DNA of 64,000 bases from Paraburkholderia sediminicola (GCF_902859805.1 NZ_CADIKC010000011.1:1-64000); one strand, 5' to 3'; positions 54,147 to 63,517 are shown, counted from the stretch's first letter. The notes: generated from the letters alone by a model not told the origin. A program made the numbers and translations.

Positions 54147-54878
54147 TCAGACCGGCTCGGTCACCTTCTCACCGGACAGATACGCTTCGTAACCGCGCTT
54201 GCGCAAGCGGCACGCCGGGCATTCACCGCAACCGAAACCCCATGCATGCAACTCGGCGCGCTCGCCTACATAGCAGGTGTGCGTTTCGACGCGCACCAGT
54301 TCAACCAGTTCGTCGCCGCCCAGCTCGTGCGCGAGACGCCACGTGTCGGCCTTATCGAGCCACATCAGCGGCGTTTCGAGCAGGAAGCGCGTATCCATGC
54401 CGAGGTTCAGCGCGACCTGCAATGCCTTCATCGTGTCGTCGCGGCAATCGGGGTAGCCCGAGAAGTCCGTCTCGCACATGCCGCCGACCAGCACCTGCAA
54501 ACCACGCCGATAGGCGATAGCCGCGGCGATCGTCATGAACATCAGATTGCGGCCAGGCACGAACGTATTCGGCAAACCGTTCGCCGTAGCGTGAATCTCG
54601 ATTTCGCGCGTCATCGCGGTATCGCTGATCGAGCCGAGCACGGAGAGATCGATCATGTGATCTTCGCCGAGGCGGTCGGCCCACGCCGGAAATGCCCGCG
54701 TCACCGCGTTGCGAAACCCTTCGCGGCATTCGAGTTCGACTCGGTGCCGCTGGCCATAATCGAAGCCCAGCGTCTCGACCGTTTCATAACGTTCGAGGGC
54801 CCAGGCGAGGCACGTGGCGGAATCCTGGCCGCCGGAAAACAGCACCAGAGCGCTACGTTTAGCGTCTTTGCGGATCAC
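54147..54878 (-). CDS. queC: 7-cyano-7-deazaguanine synthase
   Basis: 243 residues from a GTG at 54878 with GGAG at 7 nt; the longer ATG start at 54962 lacks support. QueC makes preQ0 from carboxydeazaguanine with ATP and ammonia. The PP-loop SGGQDS is at 15-20, and zinc Cys202, Cys217, Cys220 and Cys223 are present (CGECPACRLR). First gene of queC-queE-queD. Confidence 0.95.
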   Translation of the reverse strand: MIRKDAKRSALVLFSGGQDSATCLAWALERYETVETLGFDYGQRHRVELECREGFRNAVTRAFPAWADRLGEDHMIDLSVLGSISDTAMTREIEIHATANGLPNTFVPGRNLMFMTIAAAIAYRRGLQVLVGGMCETDFSGYPDCRDDTMKALQVALNLGMDTRFLLETPLMWLDKADTWRLAHELGGDELVELVRVETHTCYVGERAELHAWGFGCGECPACRLRKRGYEAYLSGEKVTEPV

Positions 54879-55270
54879 CGTGAAACTCCGTGAATGATGA
54901 GTGCCACGTCGCGCTGCGCGAGGTGCGCCATGCAAGCAACGCGGCGCGACGCGTGCCGGCACTGCTGCCGGCCCAAAGCAGTATAGGCCGCGCCTTCCAC
55001 ATGCAGAGTCGCTGGGCGCTTATACCGTTAATCGTCGGGCGAAGGGTTCGGCACCTGTCGCGGCCTTGCCGTGTTGCGGCAGAGTGCGCACTAGGCGCCG
55101 CTTCAGGATACGAAAAGACGCGTTTGATGCGGTGGCGCGCAAGCGAAACGCCGACAGCACCCTCGCATGCAAGTCCTTGAACTGGCGCGATTTTATCACG
55201 CGACGCCCAATGCCGCCGAGCACACCCGCCGTGGGGCAAGCTGCCCATGCCGCCACACATGCCCATCAGA
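54879..55270. other. Intergenic region between queC and tRNA-Phe, no gene seen
   Basis: About 390 bp. Possible minus-strand -10 sites for queC are TATACT (54980-54985) and TATAAG (55019-55024), each without a good -35. No preQ1 riboswitch was recognised. Confidence 0.35.
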
Positions 55271-55309
55271 AAAGGAAAAGCCCCAGGAATCTTGCGATTT
55301 CCTGGGGCT
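55271..55309 (-). terminator. tRNA-Phe terminator
   Basis: AGCCCCAGGAA (55279-55289) pairs with TTCCTGGGGCT (55299-55309). On the minus strand it is followed by a T-rich run, just downstream of tRNA-Phe. Confidence 0.88.
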
Positions 55310-55315
55310 GAATCC

Positions 55316-55391
55316 TGGTGGCCTGGGACGGAATCGAACCATCGACACGCGGATTTTCAATCCGCTGCTCTACCAACTGAGCTACCGGGCC
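55316..55391 (-). tRNA. tRNA-Phe (anticodon GAA)
   Basis: 76 nt including the encoded CCA. Cloverleaf: acceptor GGCCCGG, D arm GCTC-AGTTGGTA-GAGC, anticodon arm GCGGA-TTGAAAA-TCCGC with anticodon GAA, variable GTGTC, T arm GATGG-TTCGATT-CCGTC, and 3' CCAGGCC-A-CCA. One acceptor pair, position 5 C against 68 A, is mismatched. Confidence 0.95.
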
Positions 55392-55488
55392 AACGAAGAA
55401 CGAAATGATATCAAAGGGTCAGCTGCTCGGCAAGCCCCCTCTCGAAAAAATCTGCCGCGCCCGAGCGTGCACCCATTGCGCGGGCCGC

Positions 55489-56178
55489 TCACTCGCCTTT
55501 GTTCTTACCGAGATCGACACCGAGCTGCTTGAGCTTGCGATACAAGTGCGTACGCTCGAGACCCGTCTTTTCCGCGACGCGCGTCATGCTGCCATTTTCG
55601 CGCGCGAGGTGATACTCGAAGTAAGCACGCTCGAACGCATCGCGCGCATCGCGCAACGGGATGTCGAACGAGATCGACGCCGTTTGCGCGGCCAACGCGC
55701 CGCTGCCCATGCCATCCGACGACAGCATCGGCAACGCAGCCGCCGAAGCCACAGCCGAGGCGCTGACCGGCAACACCGGCTTGGCGACCGCGCCGCCCGG
55801 CGCACCAGTCGCATTGCCGCGGGCGAGACCTTGCTCGACTGCCTTCAGCAGCTTCTGCAACGCAATCGGCTTCTCGAGGAAATTGAGTGCGCCGATCTTG
55901 GTCGCTTCAACGGCCGTATCGATGGTTGCGTGACCGGACATCATGATCACCGGCATGGTCAGCTGTCCCTGCGCGGCCCATTCTTTGAGCAAGGTCACGC
56001 CGTCCGTATCGGGCATCCAGATGTCGAGCAGCACCAGGTCCGGCGCCTGGCGCAAGCGGAATTCGCGCGCTTCCTGCGCGTTTTCCGCGGCCTCCACGAC
56101 ATGCCCCTCGTCGCTCAGGATCTCCGAGAGCAATTCCCGGATGCCCATTTCATCATCTACCACCAGGATGGTTGCCAT
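55489..56178 (-). CDS. NtrX-like response regulator lacking the AAA+ domain
   Basis: 229 residues. Receiver domain with phospho-acceptor Asp52 (VLLDIWMPDTDG) and Lys103 (FLEKP), an Ala/Gly/Ser linker (about 120-165), and a Fis-type C-terminal helix-turn-helix (MTRVAEKTGLERTHLYRKLKQLG, about 199-221). Full NtrX has a sigma54 AAA+ module of about 240 residues between these; it is absent, so it cannot drive sigma54 opening itself. Paired with the NtrY-like kinase directly upstream. Confidence 0.88.
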   Translation of the reverse strand: MATILVVDDEMGIRELLSEILSDEGHVVEAAENAQEAREFRLRQAPDLVLLDIWMPDTDGVTLLKEWAAQGQLTMPVIMMSGHATIDTAVEATKIGALNFLEKPIALQKLLKAVEQGLARGNATGAPGGAVAKPVLPVSASAVASAAALPMLSSDGMGSGALAAQTASISFDIPLRDARDAFERAYFEYHLARENGSMTRVAEKTGLERTHLYRKLKQLGVDLGKNKGE

Positions 56179-58593
56179 TTACGCTGCCCTTGTCTGCACT
56201 GTTGCTTTTGTCGTTCCCTGTGACGCATTGCCATGCGCCGGCCGCGACCCTGCTCCAGGTGCCGCGGCATCGTCTGCCAGTTGAAGGAAGAGGATCGAAA
56301 TCTGCGCACCCTCGATCACATCGCCCGCTTTCATGCGATTGCGAATGTCGATGCGCGCACCGTGTTCGTCGACGATCTTCTTGACCATCGCAAGACCGAG
56401 ACCCGTACCTTTGGCCTTGGTCGTCACGTAAGGTTCGAATGCACGTGTCAGGATACGCGCGGGGAAGCCCGGTCCGTTATCCGACACTGTCAGACGCACC
56501 GCGACGTGTACTTTGCCTTCCGCGTCGGGGTCTCCGTATTCTACTGTCCTCGTCTCGAGCAACACACGCGGTTGTTCGACGTCGGCCACCGCATCCTGTG
56601 CATTCTGCAGCAGGTTGTGAATCACCTGTCGCAATTGTGTCGCGTCACCGCGAATCGCCGGCAAATCCGCGAGTTCCACCTGAATCGCGCCCTTGCCTTC
56701 TTCGATACCGTACAGCGTGAGCACTTCGCTGACCAGTTCGTTCAGTTGCAAATGCGCGAGCACCGCCGGAGGCGTGCGTGCATAGTCGCGGAAATTGTCG
56801 ACCATCTGCTTCATCGCCGCGACCTGGTTGACGATGGTGGTCGCGCCGCGCTTCAACACATCGGCATCCGATGGCGACAGCTTGTCGGCAAGTTTCATCT
56901 GCAAACGCTCGGCGGACAGCTGGATCGGCGTGAGCGGGTTCTTGATTTCGTGCGCGAGACGCCGCGCCACTTCGCCCCAGGCGATCGAACGCTGCGCGGA
57001 GATCACATCCGAAATATCGTCGAACACGACGACGTAGCCAGAGGTCTGCATGTCTTCCGCATCGCGGTCGGTGGCGGACACCAGACGCGCGCCGCGCACG
57101 AGCAAGGTGAGCGGCTCGGTTTCGCCGGGCACCTGCACCGAGAACTGCTGCTGCCAGTGGCCGCGGTCGTCGTGACCGTCGCCGCTTGCAGCCTCGCGAT
57201 CGGCAAACGCCTTGCGCACCATGCCGCCGAATTCGCTCAACACACCAATCTGCTCGAGCGCCGAACCCAGCACCTCCTGGAACTGCTGACGGAAAATCCG
57301 CTCGGCGCCGCGATTTGCGGTGGTGAGACGGAACTGCCGGTCGAACACGAACACGCCGGCGGTCAGGTTCGCGAGAATGCTTTCCAGATAGGCCTTCGAA
57401 TGCTCGAGCGCGATCCGGTTGTTCTCGACCGCCGCGCGCGCTTCGGAGAGCTGCCGCGTCATGGCGTTGAACGACTGCGTGAGGAAGCCCAGTTCGTCAC
57501 GCGATTTGATTTCGCGCTTTGGCGTGTAGTCGCCCTCGGTCACTTCCTTGGTGCCCTGCGCGAGCAGGAACAACGGCCGCGCAAGCTGATTGCCGAGCGC
57601 GAGCGCCAGCATCATCGCGATGAAGGTGGCGAGGAACAGCGCGAGCGTCAGCGTGCCGATGTACATCTTGCGCAAACCGGTGCGGCCCAGCGCCTTCTCC
57701 TGATATTCGCGATAGGCCCGCTGCACTGCGTCGGCGTTCCGCGCGAGCGACGGCGACACCGGCTGCGTGAGCTGCAAAAAGCGTTCGGTCGGCTGCAGCA
57801 GCGACGCGTTCGAATCGGGAATACGCTGCACGACGCGCAGCCGCAGCGCGCCCTTGCTGCCGTGCGCGCGCGGATCGCCGTCGACTTCCCCTTCGATCGC
57901 CGCATAGCCTCGGCCACGCGCCTGATCGATCATCAACGGCGTGGGCAAATCATTCGACACGAGCGTCGCGTAGTTGCCGGACGCCTGCGCGACCACGTGC
58001 ATGTCCGGCGTTGCGCCCGACATGCTGCGCGTGGGTTCGACAATCGTCGCGTCCTGCACACCGAACTGATCGCGCAAGCGCAGCAGCGTGAGCGTGGTGC
58101 CGGCGGCATCCGCGCTCGCCAGCTGCTCGGACATCAGGCGGCCCTTGGTCTGCAGATCGGACAGCGAGGCGTCGAGCATGCCGCGGCCGAGATTCAGGCC
58201 CGAGGTCAACGCGGTTTCGACGTTCACGTCGAACCACGACTCGATACTGCGCGATACGAACTGATACGAGACCACGTAAATGATGCCGCCCGGCACCACG
58301 CCGACCAGCGCCATGAAGAACGCGAGTTTCGCTAACAGCCGGGTGCCGAACTTCCCTTTTTTAAGCCGCGCAATGATGATGATGACAAGCGTCGCCACCA
58401 CCAGCAAAAAGATCATCGCGACCACGAGGTTGGCCGCGTACAGCCACTGGTAATAGCGGTCGAAAAATTCGGTATTCGCGCTCGCCGCTGCAAGCAGGAC
58501 GAGCAGCAACACGGCCGTCACGGCGACCGTGGACACCAGCACGCGCACGACGATGCTGCTGACGCTGGTGGCTCGGCGCACTCTATTTAGCAC
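56179..58593 (-). CDS. NtrY-like membrane sensor histidine kinase
   Basis: 804 residues. N-terminal membrane segments (about 16-40, 46-76 and 84-110), an extracytoplasmic sensor domain, a further helix (about 300-330), HAMP, a PAS domain and the kinase core with AHEIKNPLTPIQLSAERL (H-box) and N/G boxes (NLLQNAQDAV, GTGLGLAMV). Matches NtrY, often tied to nitrogen, redox or envelope signalling. Stop and start with the regulator are adjacent. Confidence 0.92.
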   Translation of the reverse strand: MLNRVRRATSVSSIVVRVLVSTVAVTAVLLLVLLAAASANTEFFDRYYQWLYAANLVVAMIFLLVVATLVIIIIARLKKGKFGTRLLAKLAFFMALVGVVPGGIIYVVSYQFVSRSIESWFDVNVETALTSGLNLGRGMLDASLSDLQTKGRLMSEQLASADAAGTTLTLLRLRDQFGVQDATIVEPTRSMSGATPDMHVVAQASGNYATLVSNDLPTPLMIDQARGRGYAAIEGEVDGDPRAHGSKGALRLRVVQRIPDSNASLLQPTERFLQLTQPVSPSLARNADAVQRAYREYQEKALGRTGLRKMYIGTLTLALFLATFIAMMLALALGNQLARPLFLLAQGTKEVTEGDYTPKREIKSRDELGFLTQSFNAMTRQLSEARAAVENNRIALEHSKAYLESILANLTAGVFVFDRQFRLTTANRGAERIFRQQFQEVLGSALEQIGVLSEFGGMVRKAFADREAASGDGHDDRGHWQQQFSVQVPGETEPLTLLVRGARLVSATDRDAEDMQTSGYVVVFDDISDVISAQRSIAWGEVARRLAHEIKNPLTPIQLSAERLQMKLADKLSPSDADVLKRGATTIVNQVAAMKQMVDNFRDYARTPPAVLAHLQLNELVSEVLTLYGIEEGKGAIQVELADLPAIRGDATQLRQVIHNLLQNAQDAVADVEQPRVLLETRTVEYGDPDAEGKVHVAVRLTVSDNGPGFPARILTRAFEPYVTTKAKGTGLGLAMVKKIVDEHGARIDIRNRMKAGDVIEGAQISILFLQLADDAAAPGAGSRPAHGNASQGTTKATVQTRAA

Positions 58594-59182
58594 GTTCGGT
58601 CACCGTGAAGGTAAAGCGTTTCCACTCCGACGATAGGCTCCAGTCGCGGTTGTTCACCGCATCGATCTGGAACGGCTTGGGCATCAGCGCGATGTCGAGT
58701 TGCATGCGCACTGACGCGTTGTATGTCTCCCCGACATGCACCTGATTGCGGTCGATCACGTGCCACGACGTGATGTGCTTGATCACCGCGAGCGCATCTT
58801 TCAGCGTCGTGAAGCCGAGCTGCAACCCGCCCGACGACACGCTCGACACGCGATACTCACGCGTGAGCGGCTGGAACGACAGGCGAATGCTCTGCGACAC
58901 GCTGACCGGCTGTTCGTCGAACCAGTACCAGCGCGGCCGGCTCAGTTCGAAGTCTGTCGTGAAGTACAGCGGAATGCCTTTGTTGACGGCGTCCTCGAGA
59001 TTGCTGTTCAGGTCGAAGTCGAAACGCGCGTCGATGCTCCAGCCGGTGTTGTCCGATTGCAGCGACGCGCGCTGCACCGCGATCGAATCGGCATACGCCG
59101 CGCCCGGTACGGCGAGCCACACGGCCAGCACGATCCAGAGCACGGCAGCGAGCCGAAGCGGGAAGAAGCGTTTGATGGTCAC
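58583..59182 (-). CDS. DUF4390 secreted/membrane protein
   Basis: 199 residues with an N-terminal signal peptide (LRLAAVLWIVLAVWLAVPGAAYA) and a beta-rich domain matching DUF4390. It overlaps the NtrY start by 11 bp and the rsmB stop by four, so it is encoded within one tight operon. Function unknown; the location suggests it serves the extracytoplasmic side of the NtrY sensor. Confidence 0.85.
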   Translation of the reverse strand: MTIKRFFPLRLAAVLWIVLAVWLAVPGAAYADSIAVQRASLQSDNTGWSIDARFDFDLNSNLEDAVNKGIPLYFTTDFELSRPRWYWFDEQPVSVSQSIRLSFQPLTREYRVSSVSSGGLQLGFTTLKDALAVIKHITSWHVIDRNQVHVGETYNASVRMQLDIALMPKPFQIDAVNNRDWSLSSEWKRFTFTVTERAK

Positions 59183-60618
59183 CGTTTCTGAAAGCGCGCG
59201 TAGAAAAATCCGTCGTGGTCTGAGTTCGAGCCGGCGCTATCTTCAGCGGCATGTCCGGCATGGGACCCGGCCGATGTGCCGGCGGGCGCGCGGGCAACTG
59301 AGGGTAAAAGTTGCCCCGGCGCGTCCAATCGTACCGCATCCTGGTACTTGTTTCCAAACCACTGCGCCTGCAACTCGCCTTCTTCGGGGAAGATCGAACA
59401 CGTAACGTAGAGCAACTCGCCGCCTGGCTTCACAAGCGGCCATAGCGCGTCAAGAATGCGGCGCTGTTCGGCGACCAGTGCGGGAATATCCGACGCGCGA
59501 CGCAGCCAGCGAATATCCGGATGACGCCGCACGATGCCGGAGGCCGAACACGGCACGTCGGCCAGAATGCGGTCGAACGGTTGGTCGATGTCGTCGTGCC
59601 ATTTTGCGGGCGCACCCGCGTCGCCGATACGCACTTCCGCTTCGAGCTTGAGCCGCTGCAAGTTTTCGCCGATGCGACGCGCGCGCGATGCGTCGCTTTC
59701 GAGCGCCACGAGTTGCAGGTTGGCAAGTTCGAGCAGATGGCCGGTTTTGCCGCCAGGCGCCGCGCACGCGTCGAGCACACGCATGCCGTCACGCACGCCG
59801 AGCAGTTGCGCGGCGAGTTGCGCGCCGGCGTCCTGCACCGACACAATGCCGTCGTTAAAGCCGGGGATCCGGTCGACGGACATCGCCGTGGCGAGCTTGA
59901 CGGCGTATTCGCCGGCCCGGCTCGCGGGAATGTGATGGTCCTGCAGCACCTGCAGATAGGCGTCGACTGTCGAGCGGCGCGCGTTGACGCGCAATGTCAG
60001 CGGACCTTGCGTGTTGCCGGAGGCGAGCACGGCTTGCCATGCGTCGGGCCACGCGCGCTTCACCGCATCGATCCACCACGCCGGGTAGTTCCAGCGCGCG
60101 ACTTCGTCCGCTTGCGCCGCGCTCAGCAGCGCCTCACGCTCGCGCAGGAAATTACGCAGCACGGCGTTGACGAGACCCTTGGCGAACGCGAATTCACGAC
60201 GCGCGGCGATGGCGCTCACCGCCTGATCGACAACCGTGAACGGCGTGTAGGCGGCGTTCGCTTCATCGTCGACGAGCAAAGCGAGCGCGCAGGCGAGCAC
60301 ATGACCGACGTGCGGCGGCGGGGCCTTCTTCACCAGCTTCGCGATCAGCCACTCGGCGGTCGCCAGACGCCGCATGGTGCGGTACGCGATGTCCTGCACC
60401 GCGCCGCGCGCAGCGGCGACGCTGCCTTCAGGCGCGGAGACGAATACGGCTTGCAACGCGGCCGGCAAGGCCGCGCCGAGGCGCACGGCGCCGACGGCCT
60501 GGCCTGCGCAGTCGAGCGCGAAACCGAGCGATTCGGGCGCAAGGTGCAGCATCGTCAAACGGGATTCGCGCGGACGCGTCGATGGCGAAGCAGAACGCGA
60601 GGAAGGCTTTGGAGTCAT
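59179..60618 (-). CDS. rsmB: 16S rRNA m5C967 methyltransferase RsmB
   Basis: 479 residues from the ATG at 60618; an ATG at 60552 is an alternative. N-terminal NusB-like RNA-binding domain, then the SAM domain with CAAPGGKTGHLLEL (about 285), DVPCSASGIVRRHPD (Cys357) and VTCSIFPEEGE (catalytic Cys407). It methylates C967 of 16S rRNA. Stop overlaps the DUF4390 start by four bases. Confidence 0.94.
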   Translation of the reverse strand: MTPKPSSRSASPSTRPRESRLTMLHLAPESLGFALDCAGQAVGAVRLGAALPAALQAVFVSAPEGSVAAARGAVQDIAYRTMRRLATAEWLIAKLVKKAPPPHVGHVLACALALLVDDEANAAYTPFTVVDQAVSAIAARREFAFAKGLVNAVLRNFLREREALLSAAQADEVARWNYPAWWIDAVKRAWPDAWQAVLASGNTQGPLTLRVNARRSTVDAYLQVLQDHHIPASRAGEYAVKLATAMSVDRIPGFNDGIVSVQDAGAQLAAQLLGVRDGMRVLDACAAPGGKTGHLLELANLQLVALESDASRARRIGENLQRLKLEAEVRIGDAGAPAKWHDDIDQPFDRILADVPCSASGIVRRHPDIRWLRRASDIPALVAEQRRILDALWPLVKPGGELLYVTCSIFPEEGELQAQWFGNKYQDAVRLDAPGQLLPSVARAPAGTSAGSHAGHAAEDSAGSNSDHDGFFYARFQKR

Positions 60619-60725
60619 GAAAAAGGCAAAGGCAGGCCGTGCGGTACGCGCGGCGCAAACAGCAGACATTGTAGCGTGGCGTGGGGCGGAGGCCGCCGAA
60701 GGCGGACTGGCGGTGGCGCTTGAAC

Positions 60726-60754
60726 AAAAAAGGCGAGCCCGCAGACTCGCCTTT
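60726..60754 (-). terminator. htpX terminator
   Basis: On the minus strand GGCGAG pairs with CTCGCC and is followed by TTTTTT. It lies just after the htpX stop, separating it from rsmB. Confidence 0.9.
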
Positions 60755-60784
60755 CGTCACGCCGGATCGCCGGTCAACGCACCG

Positions 60785-61642
60785 TTACTCGAAGCGCCCC
60801 GTACGCGCCATTTCCATCAAACGCGCGATGCGTTCCTCGGTGGCCGGATGCGTCGAGAACAGATTCGCGATGCCCCCGCCCGACAGCGGATTCATGATCA
60901 TCATCTGCGCAGTGGCCGGATGCTGCTCGGCCGTGGGGAACGGAATGCCGCTCGCGTAGCGATGGATCTTGTCGAGCGCCGAGGCGAGCGCCTGCGGATC
61001 GCCGGAAATCTGCGCGCCGCCGCGGTCCGCTTCGAATTCGCGCGCACGCGAGATCGCCATCTGAATCAGCGCGCCGGCGATCGGCGCGAGCAACGCGACA
61101 GCAATGCCCGCGATCGGGTTCGTCGGACGGCCGTTTTCGTCACGGCTGCCGAAGAACATCGCGAAGTTTGCCAGTGCGGAAATAGCGCCGGCCATGGTCG
61201 CCGAAACCGTGGAGATCAGGATGTCGCGGTGCTTCACGTGCGCCAGTTCGTGCGCCATCACGCCACGCATTTCGCGCTCGGAAAGCACACGCAAGATGCC
61301 CGTAGTGGCGGCGACCGCCGCATGCTCCGGATTGCGGCCGGTGGCGAACGCGTTCGGCGCGTCTTCGTTGATCAGGTAGACGCGCGGCATGGGCAGGCCG
61401 GCACGCGTGGAAAGCTCGCGCACCATGCGATAGAACTGCGGCGCACTGTTTTCGTCGACTTCTTGCGCGTTGTACATGCGCAGAACCATCTTGTCCGAGA
61501 ACCAGTACGAAAAGAAATTCATCCCAAGGGCGATCACGAGCGCGATCGTCATGCCGCGCGACCCGCCGATCATCCCGCCGATCACGATGAAAAGGGCCGT
61601 GATCGCGGCCATCAACATCGCGGTTTTGACCCAATTGAACAT
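60785..61642 (-). CDS. htpX: Membrane zinc protease HtpX
   Basis: 285 residues. HtpX is an M48B membrane protease that degrades misfolded membrane proteins. Two N-terminal helices (about 5-25 and 30-48), the zinc motif His131-Glu132-x2-His135 (MAHELAHVKHRD), two more helices (about 145-195) and the third ligand in REFEADRGG. A candidate sigma32 promoter lies upstream at 61721-61747. Confidence 0.95.
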   Translation of the reverse strand: MFNWVKTAMLMAAITALFIVIGGMIGGSRGMTIALVIALGMNFFSYWFSDKMVLRMYNAQEVDENSAPQFYRMVRELSTRAGLPMPRVYLINEDAPNAFATGRNPEHAAVAATTGILRVLSEREMRGVMAHELAHVKHRDILISTVSATMAGAISALANFAMFFGSRDENGRPTNPIAGIAVALLAPIAGALIQMAISRAREFEADRGGAQISGDPQALASALDKIHRYASGIPFPTAEQHPATAQMMIMNPLSGGGIANLFSTHPATEERIARLMEMARTGRFE

Positions 61643-61720
61643 GTCTGCTACTCCTTGCCCTAACGCGGGTTCATATCTGCGCCGCGTGATCGCGGCGGCT
61701 GATTGTAAGCGAAATGTTAG

Positions 61721-61747
61721 ATATGGACGCGTGAGGAAAATTCAATC
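61721..61747 (-). promoter_or_regulatory. Sigma32-like promoter of htpX
   Basis: On the minus strand a TTGAA -35 core (complement of 61741-61745) and TCCATAT (complement of 61721-61727), with a spacer of about 12-13 bp, match the sigma32 pattern. Its -35 overlaps the LysE stop codon. htpX is a known heat-shock gene in E. coli. Confidence 0.55.
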
Positions 61748-62387
61748 ATCTTGATGCGGTGGCGAGCTTGATGCCCAAGCCGACGAATGCGCTACCGACG
61801 CCGCGATCCAGCCACCGCTTCACCAGGGGCTGGCCGGAGAAGCGCTGAGTCACGCTGCCGGCAACCCACGCGACAAAACTGTTCCAGATCATGCTCATCA
61901 CAACGAACACCCCACCGAGCGTGAGGAACGCCAGCGCCTTATGGTCGCTGCCCGTTGTGACGAATTGCGGAAAGAACGAAACGAAGAACAACACGACCTT
62001 AGGATTCAGCACATTGGTCCAGAAGCCTTGCAGGAACAACTGACGCAACGATTTGGGTGCGCCGGCCGCGCGCGCTTCGCCCACCGCCTGATCCGCCGCC
62101 GGTTTGGCGAAAATCAGGCGCACGCCGAGATACATCAGATAAATAGCGCCGACGAACTTGATGACGGTGAACGCAGTGGCCGAAGCGGCCAGTAGCGCCG
62201 TCAAGCCGAACGCGCAAGCAAGCGAATGAACGCAGCAACCGGCGGAGATGCCGAGCGCGGACATCAGCCCTGCGCCACGCCCCTGCGCGACGCTGCGCCC
62301 GACGATGTAAGCCGTATCGGGACCGGGCGTCACATTCAGCAGAAAGACCGCGACAACGAAAAACTCGAAATGGGTGATGCCAAACAT
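61746..62387 (-). CDS. LysE/RhtB-family amino acid exporter
   Basis: 213 residues, six predicted helices. N-terminal VAVFLLNVTPGPDTAYIVGRS is the LysE/RhtB signature, with FWTNVLNPKVVLFFVSFFPQF further on. Exports amino acids such as threonine or homoserine; the substrate is not known. Its stop overlaps the htpX promoter region. The gene is upstream of htpX on the same strand. Confidence 0.9.
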   Translation of the reverse strand: MFGITHFEFFVVAVFLLNVTPGPDTAYIVGRSVAQGRGAGLMSALGISAGCCVHSLACAFGLTALLAASATAFTVIKFVGAIYLMYLGVRLIFAKPAADQAVGEARAAGAPKSLRQLFLQGFWTNVLNPKVVLFFVSFFPQFVTTGSDHKALAFLTLGGVFVVMSMIWNSFVAWVAGSVTQRFSGQPLVKRWLDRGVGSAFVGLGIKLATASR

Positions 62388-62500
62388 GGGGATCCTCTAA
62401 ACGCGGGCTGTTGCATAGAGGATTCTAACGCGCTGCAGACTTGCAGCGGGGCTCCTGAACATCGGCCGAATGGACGATGTTCAAGCTATGCGCAAGGCGG

Positions 62501-63487
62501 TTATTTTGCTTCGGGAAGCTGAAAACGCTGACCCGCGGCGAGCGTGGCGCCGGCCAGGAATTCGCGCACCGGCAAGCGCTTGCCGCCGGGTTTTTGCAAT
62601 TGCGTGAGACGCAGGGCGCCGTCGCCACAGGCGATCACGACGCCCTCCGGAGAGACGTCGGCGATCGTGCCAGGCGCTGTGTTGCCTTGCGCCTCGACCG
62701 GGACTGCTGCCCAGATCTTGATCGACGTGCCGTCTTCCAGCGTGCCCACGCCACCGGGGAACGGGTCGAACGCGCGCACCTGACGCGCGAGGACCGCGGC
62801 CGGCTTGCGCCAGTCGAGCGCAGCCTCGTGCTTGCCGATCTTTTCCGCGTAAGTCACGCCGTCGGCGGGCTGCGGCGTCGCCGCCAGCTTGCCGCTGCGC
62901 TCGAGTTCGATTAGCGCTTCGACGATCAGCTTCGCGCCGTCTTGTGCGAGGCGGTCGTGCAATGTAGCCGTCGTATCGTCGGCAGAGATCGGCGTGCGCG
63001 CTTCGGAAATCATCGCGCCGGTGTCGAGGCCGACGTCCATCTGCATCAGCGTGATGCCGGTTTCCGCGTCGCCCGCCTCGATCGCGCGGTGGATCGGGGC
63101 GGCGCCGCGCCAGCGGGGCAACAACGACGCGTGAATGTTGATGCAGCCCAGCGCCGGAATATCGAGCACTTCCTGCGGCAGGATCAGACCATAGGCAGCC
63201 ACCACCATCACGTCATGCGGCGTGGCGCGCAGTTGATCGATCGCGGCGGCGGCTTCGGTCGGATATTTGCCGGCGCAGCGCAGCGAAGGGGGCTGCGCCA
63301 CGGCAAGCCCGTGTTCCTGCGCGTAACGCTTGACCGGACTCGCCTGCAATTTCATCCCGCGTCCCGCGGGCCGGTCGGGCTGAGTCAGCACAAGCGGCAC
63401 CGGAAAACCGGCGCTGTGAATCGCGGCCAGCGCGGCCGCGGCGAACTCCGGCGTACCGGCAAAGATGACGCGCAACGAATGACTCAT
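62501..63487 (-). CDS. fmt: Methionyl-tRNA formyltransferase
   Basis: 328 residues. Fmt formylates initiator Met-tRNA with 10-formyl-THF. Signatures: GTPEFAAAALAA, then catalytic Asn117, His119 (INIHASLLPRWRGAAP) and Asp155 (GLDTGAM), and a C-terminal beta-barrel. Follows def in the usual def-fmt operon. Confidence 0.96.
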   Translation of the reverse strand: MSHSLRVIFAGTPEFAAAALAAIHSAGFPVPLVLTQPDRPAGRGMKLQASPVKRYAQEHGLAVAQPPSLRCAGKYPTEAAAAIDQLRATPHDVMVVAAYGLILPQEVLDIPALGCINIHASLLPRWRGAAPIHRAIEAGDAETGITLMQMDVGLDTGAMISEARTPISADDTTATLHDRLAQDGAKLIVEALIELERSGKLAATPQPADGVTYAEKIGKHEAALDWRKPAAVLARQVRAFDPFPGGVGTLEDGTSIKIWAAVPVEAQGNTAPGTIADVSPEGVVIACGDGALRLTQLQKPGGKRLPVREFLAGATLAAGQRFQLPEAK

Positions 63488-63517
63488 GAAGGGGGTAGTA
63501 GGCGGGGTGGACGCGCG

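Noticed and set aside
55271..55391. Attachment site of a genomic island at tRNA-Phe
   Set aside because: No integrase or repeated tRNA 3' end nearby; both sides are core genes.
56233..58335. 700-residue frame antisense to the NtrY-like kinase
   Set aside because: Shadow frame; the minus-strand kinase has clear motifs throughout.
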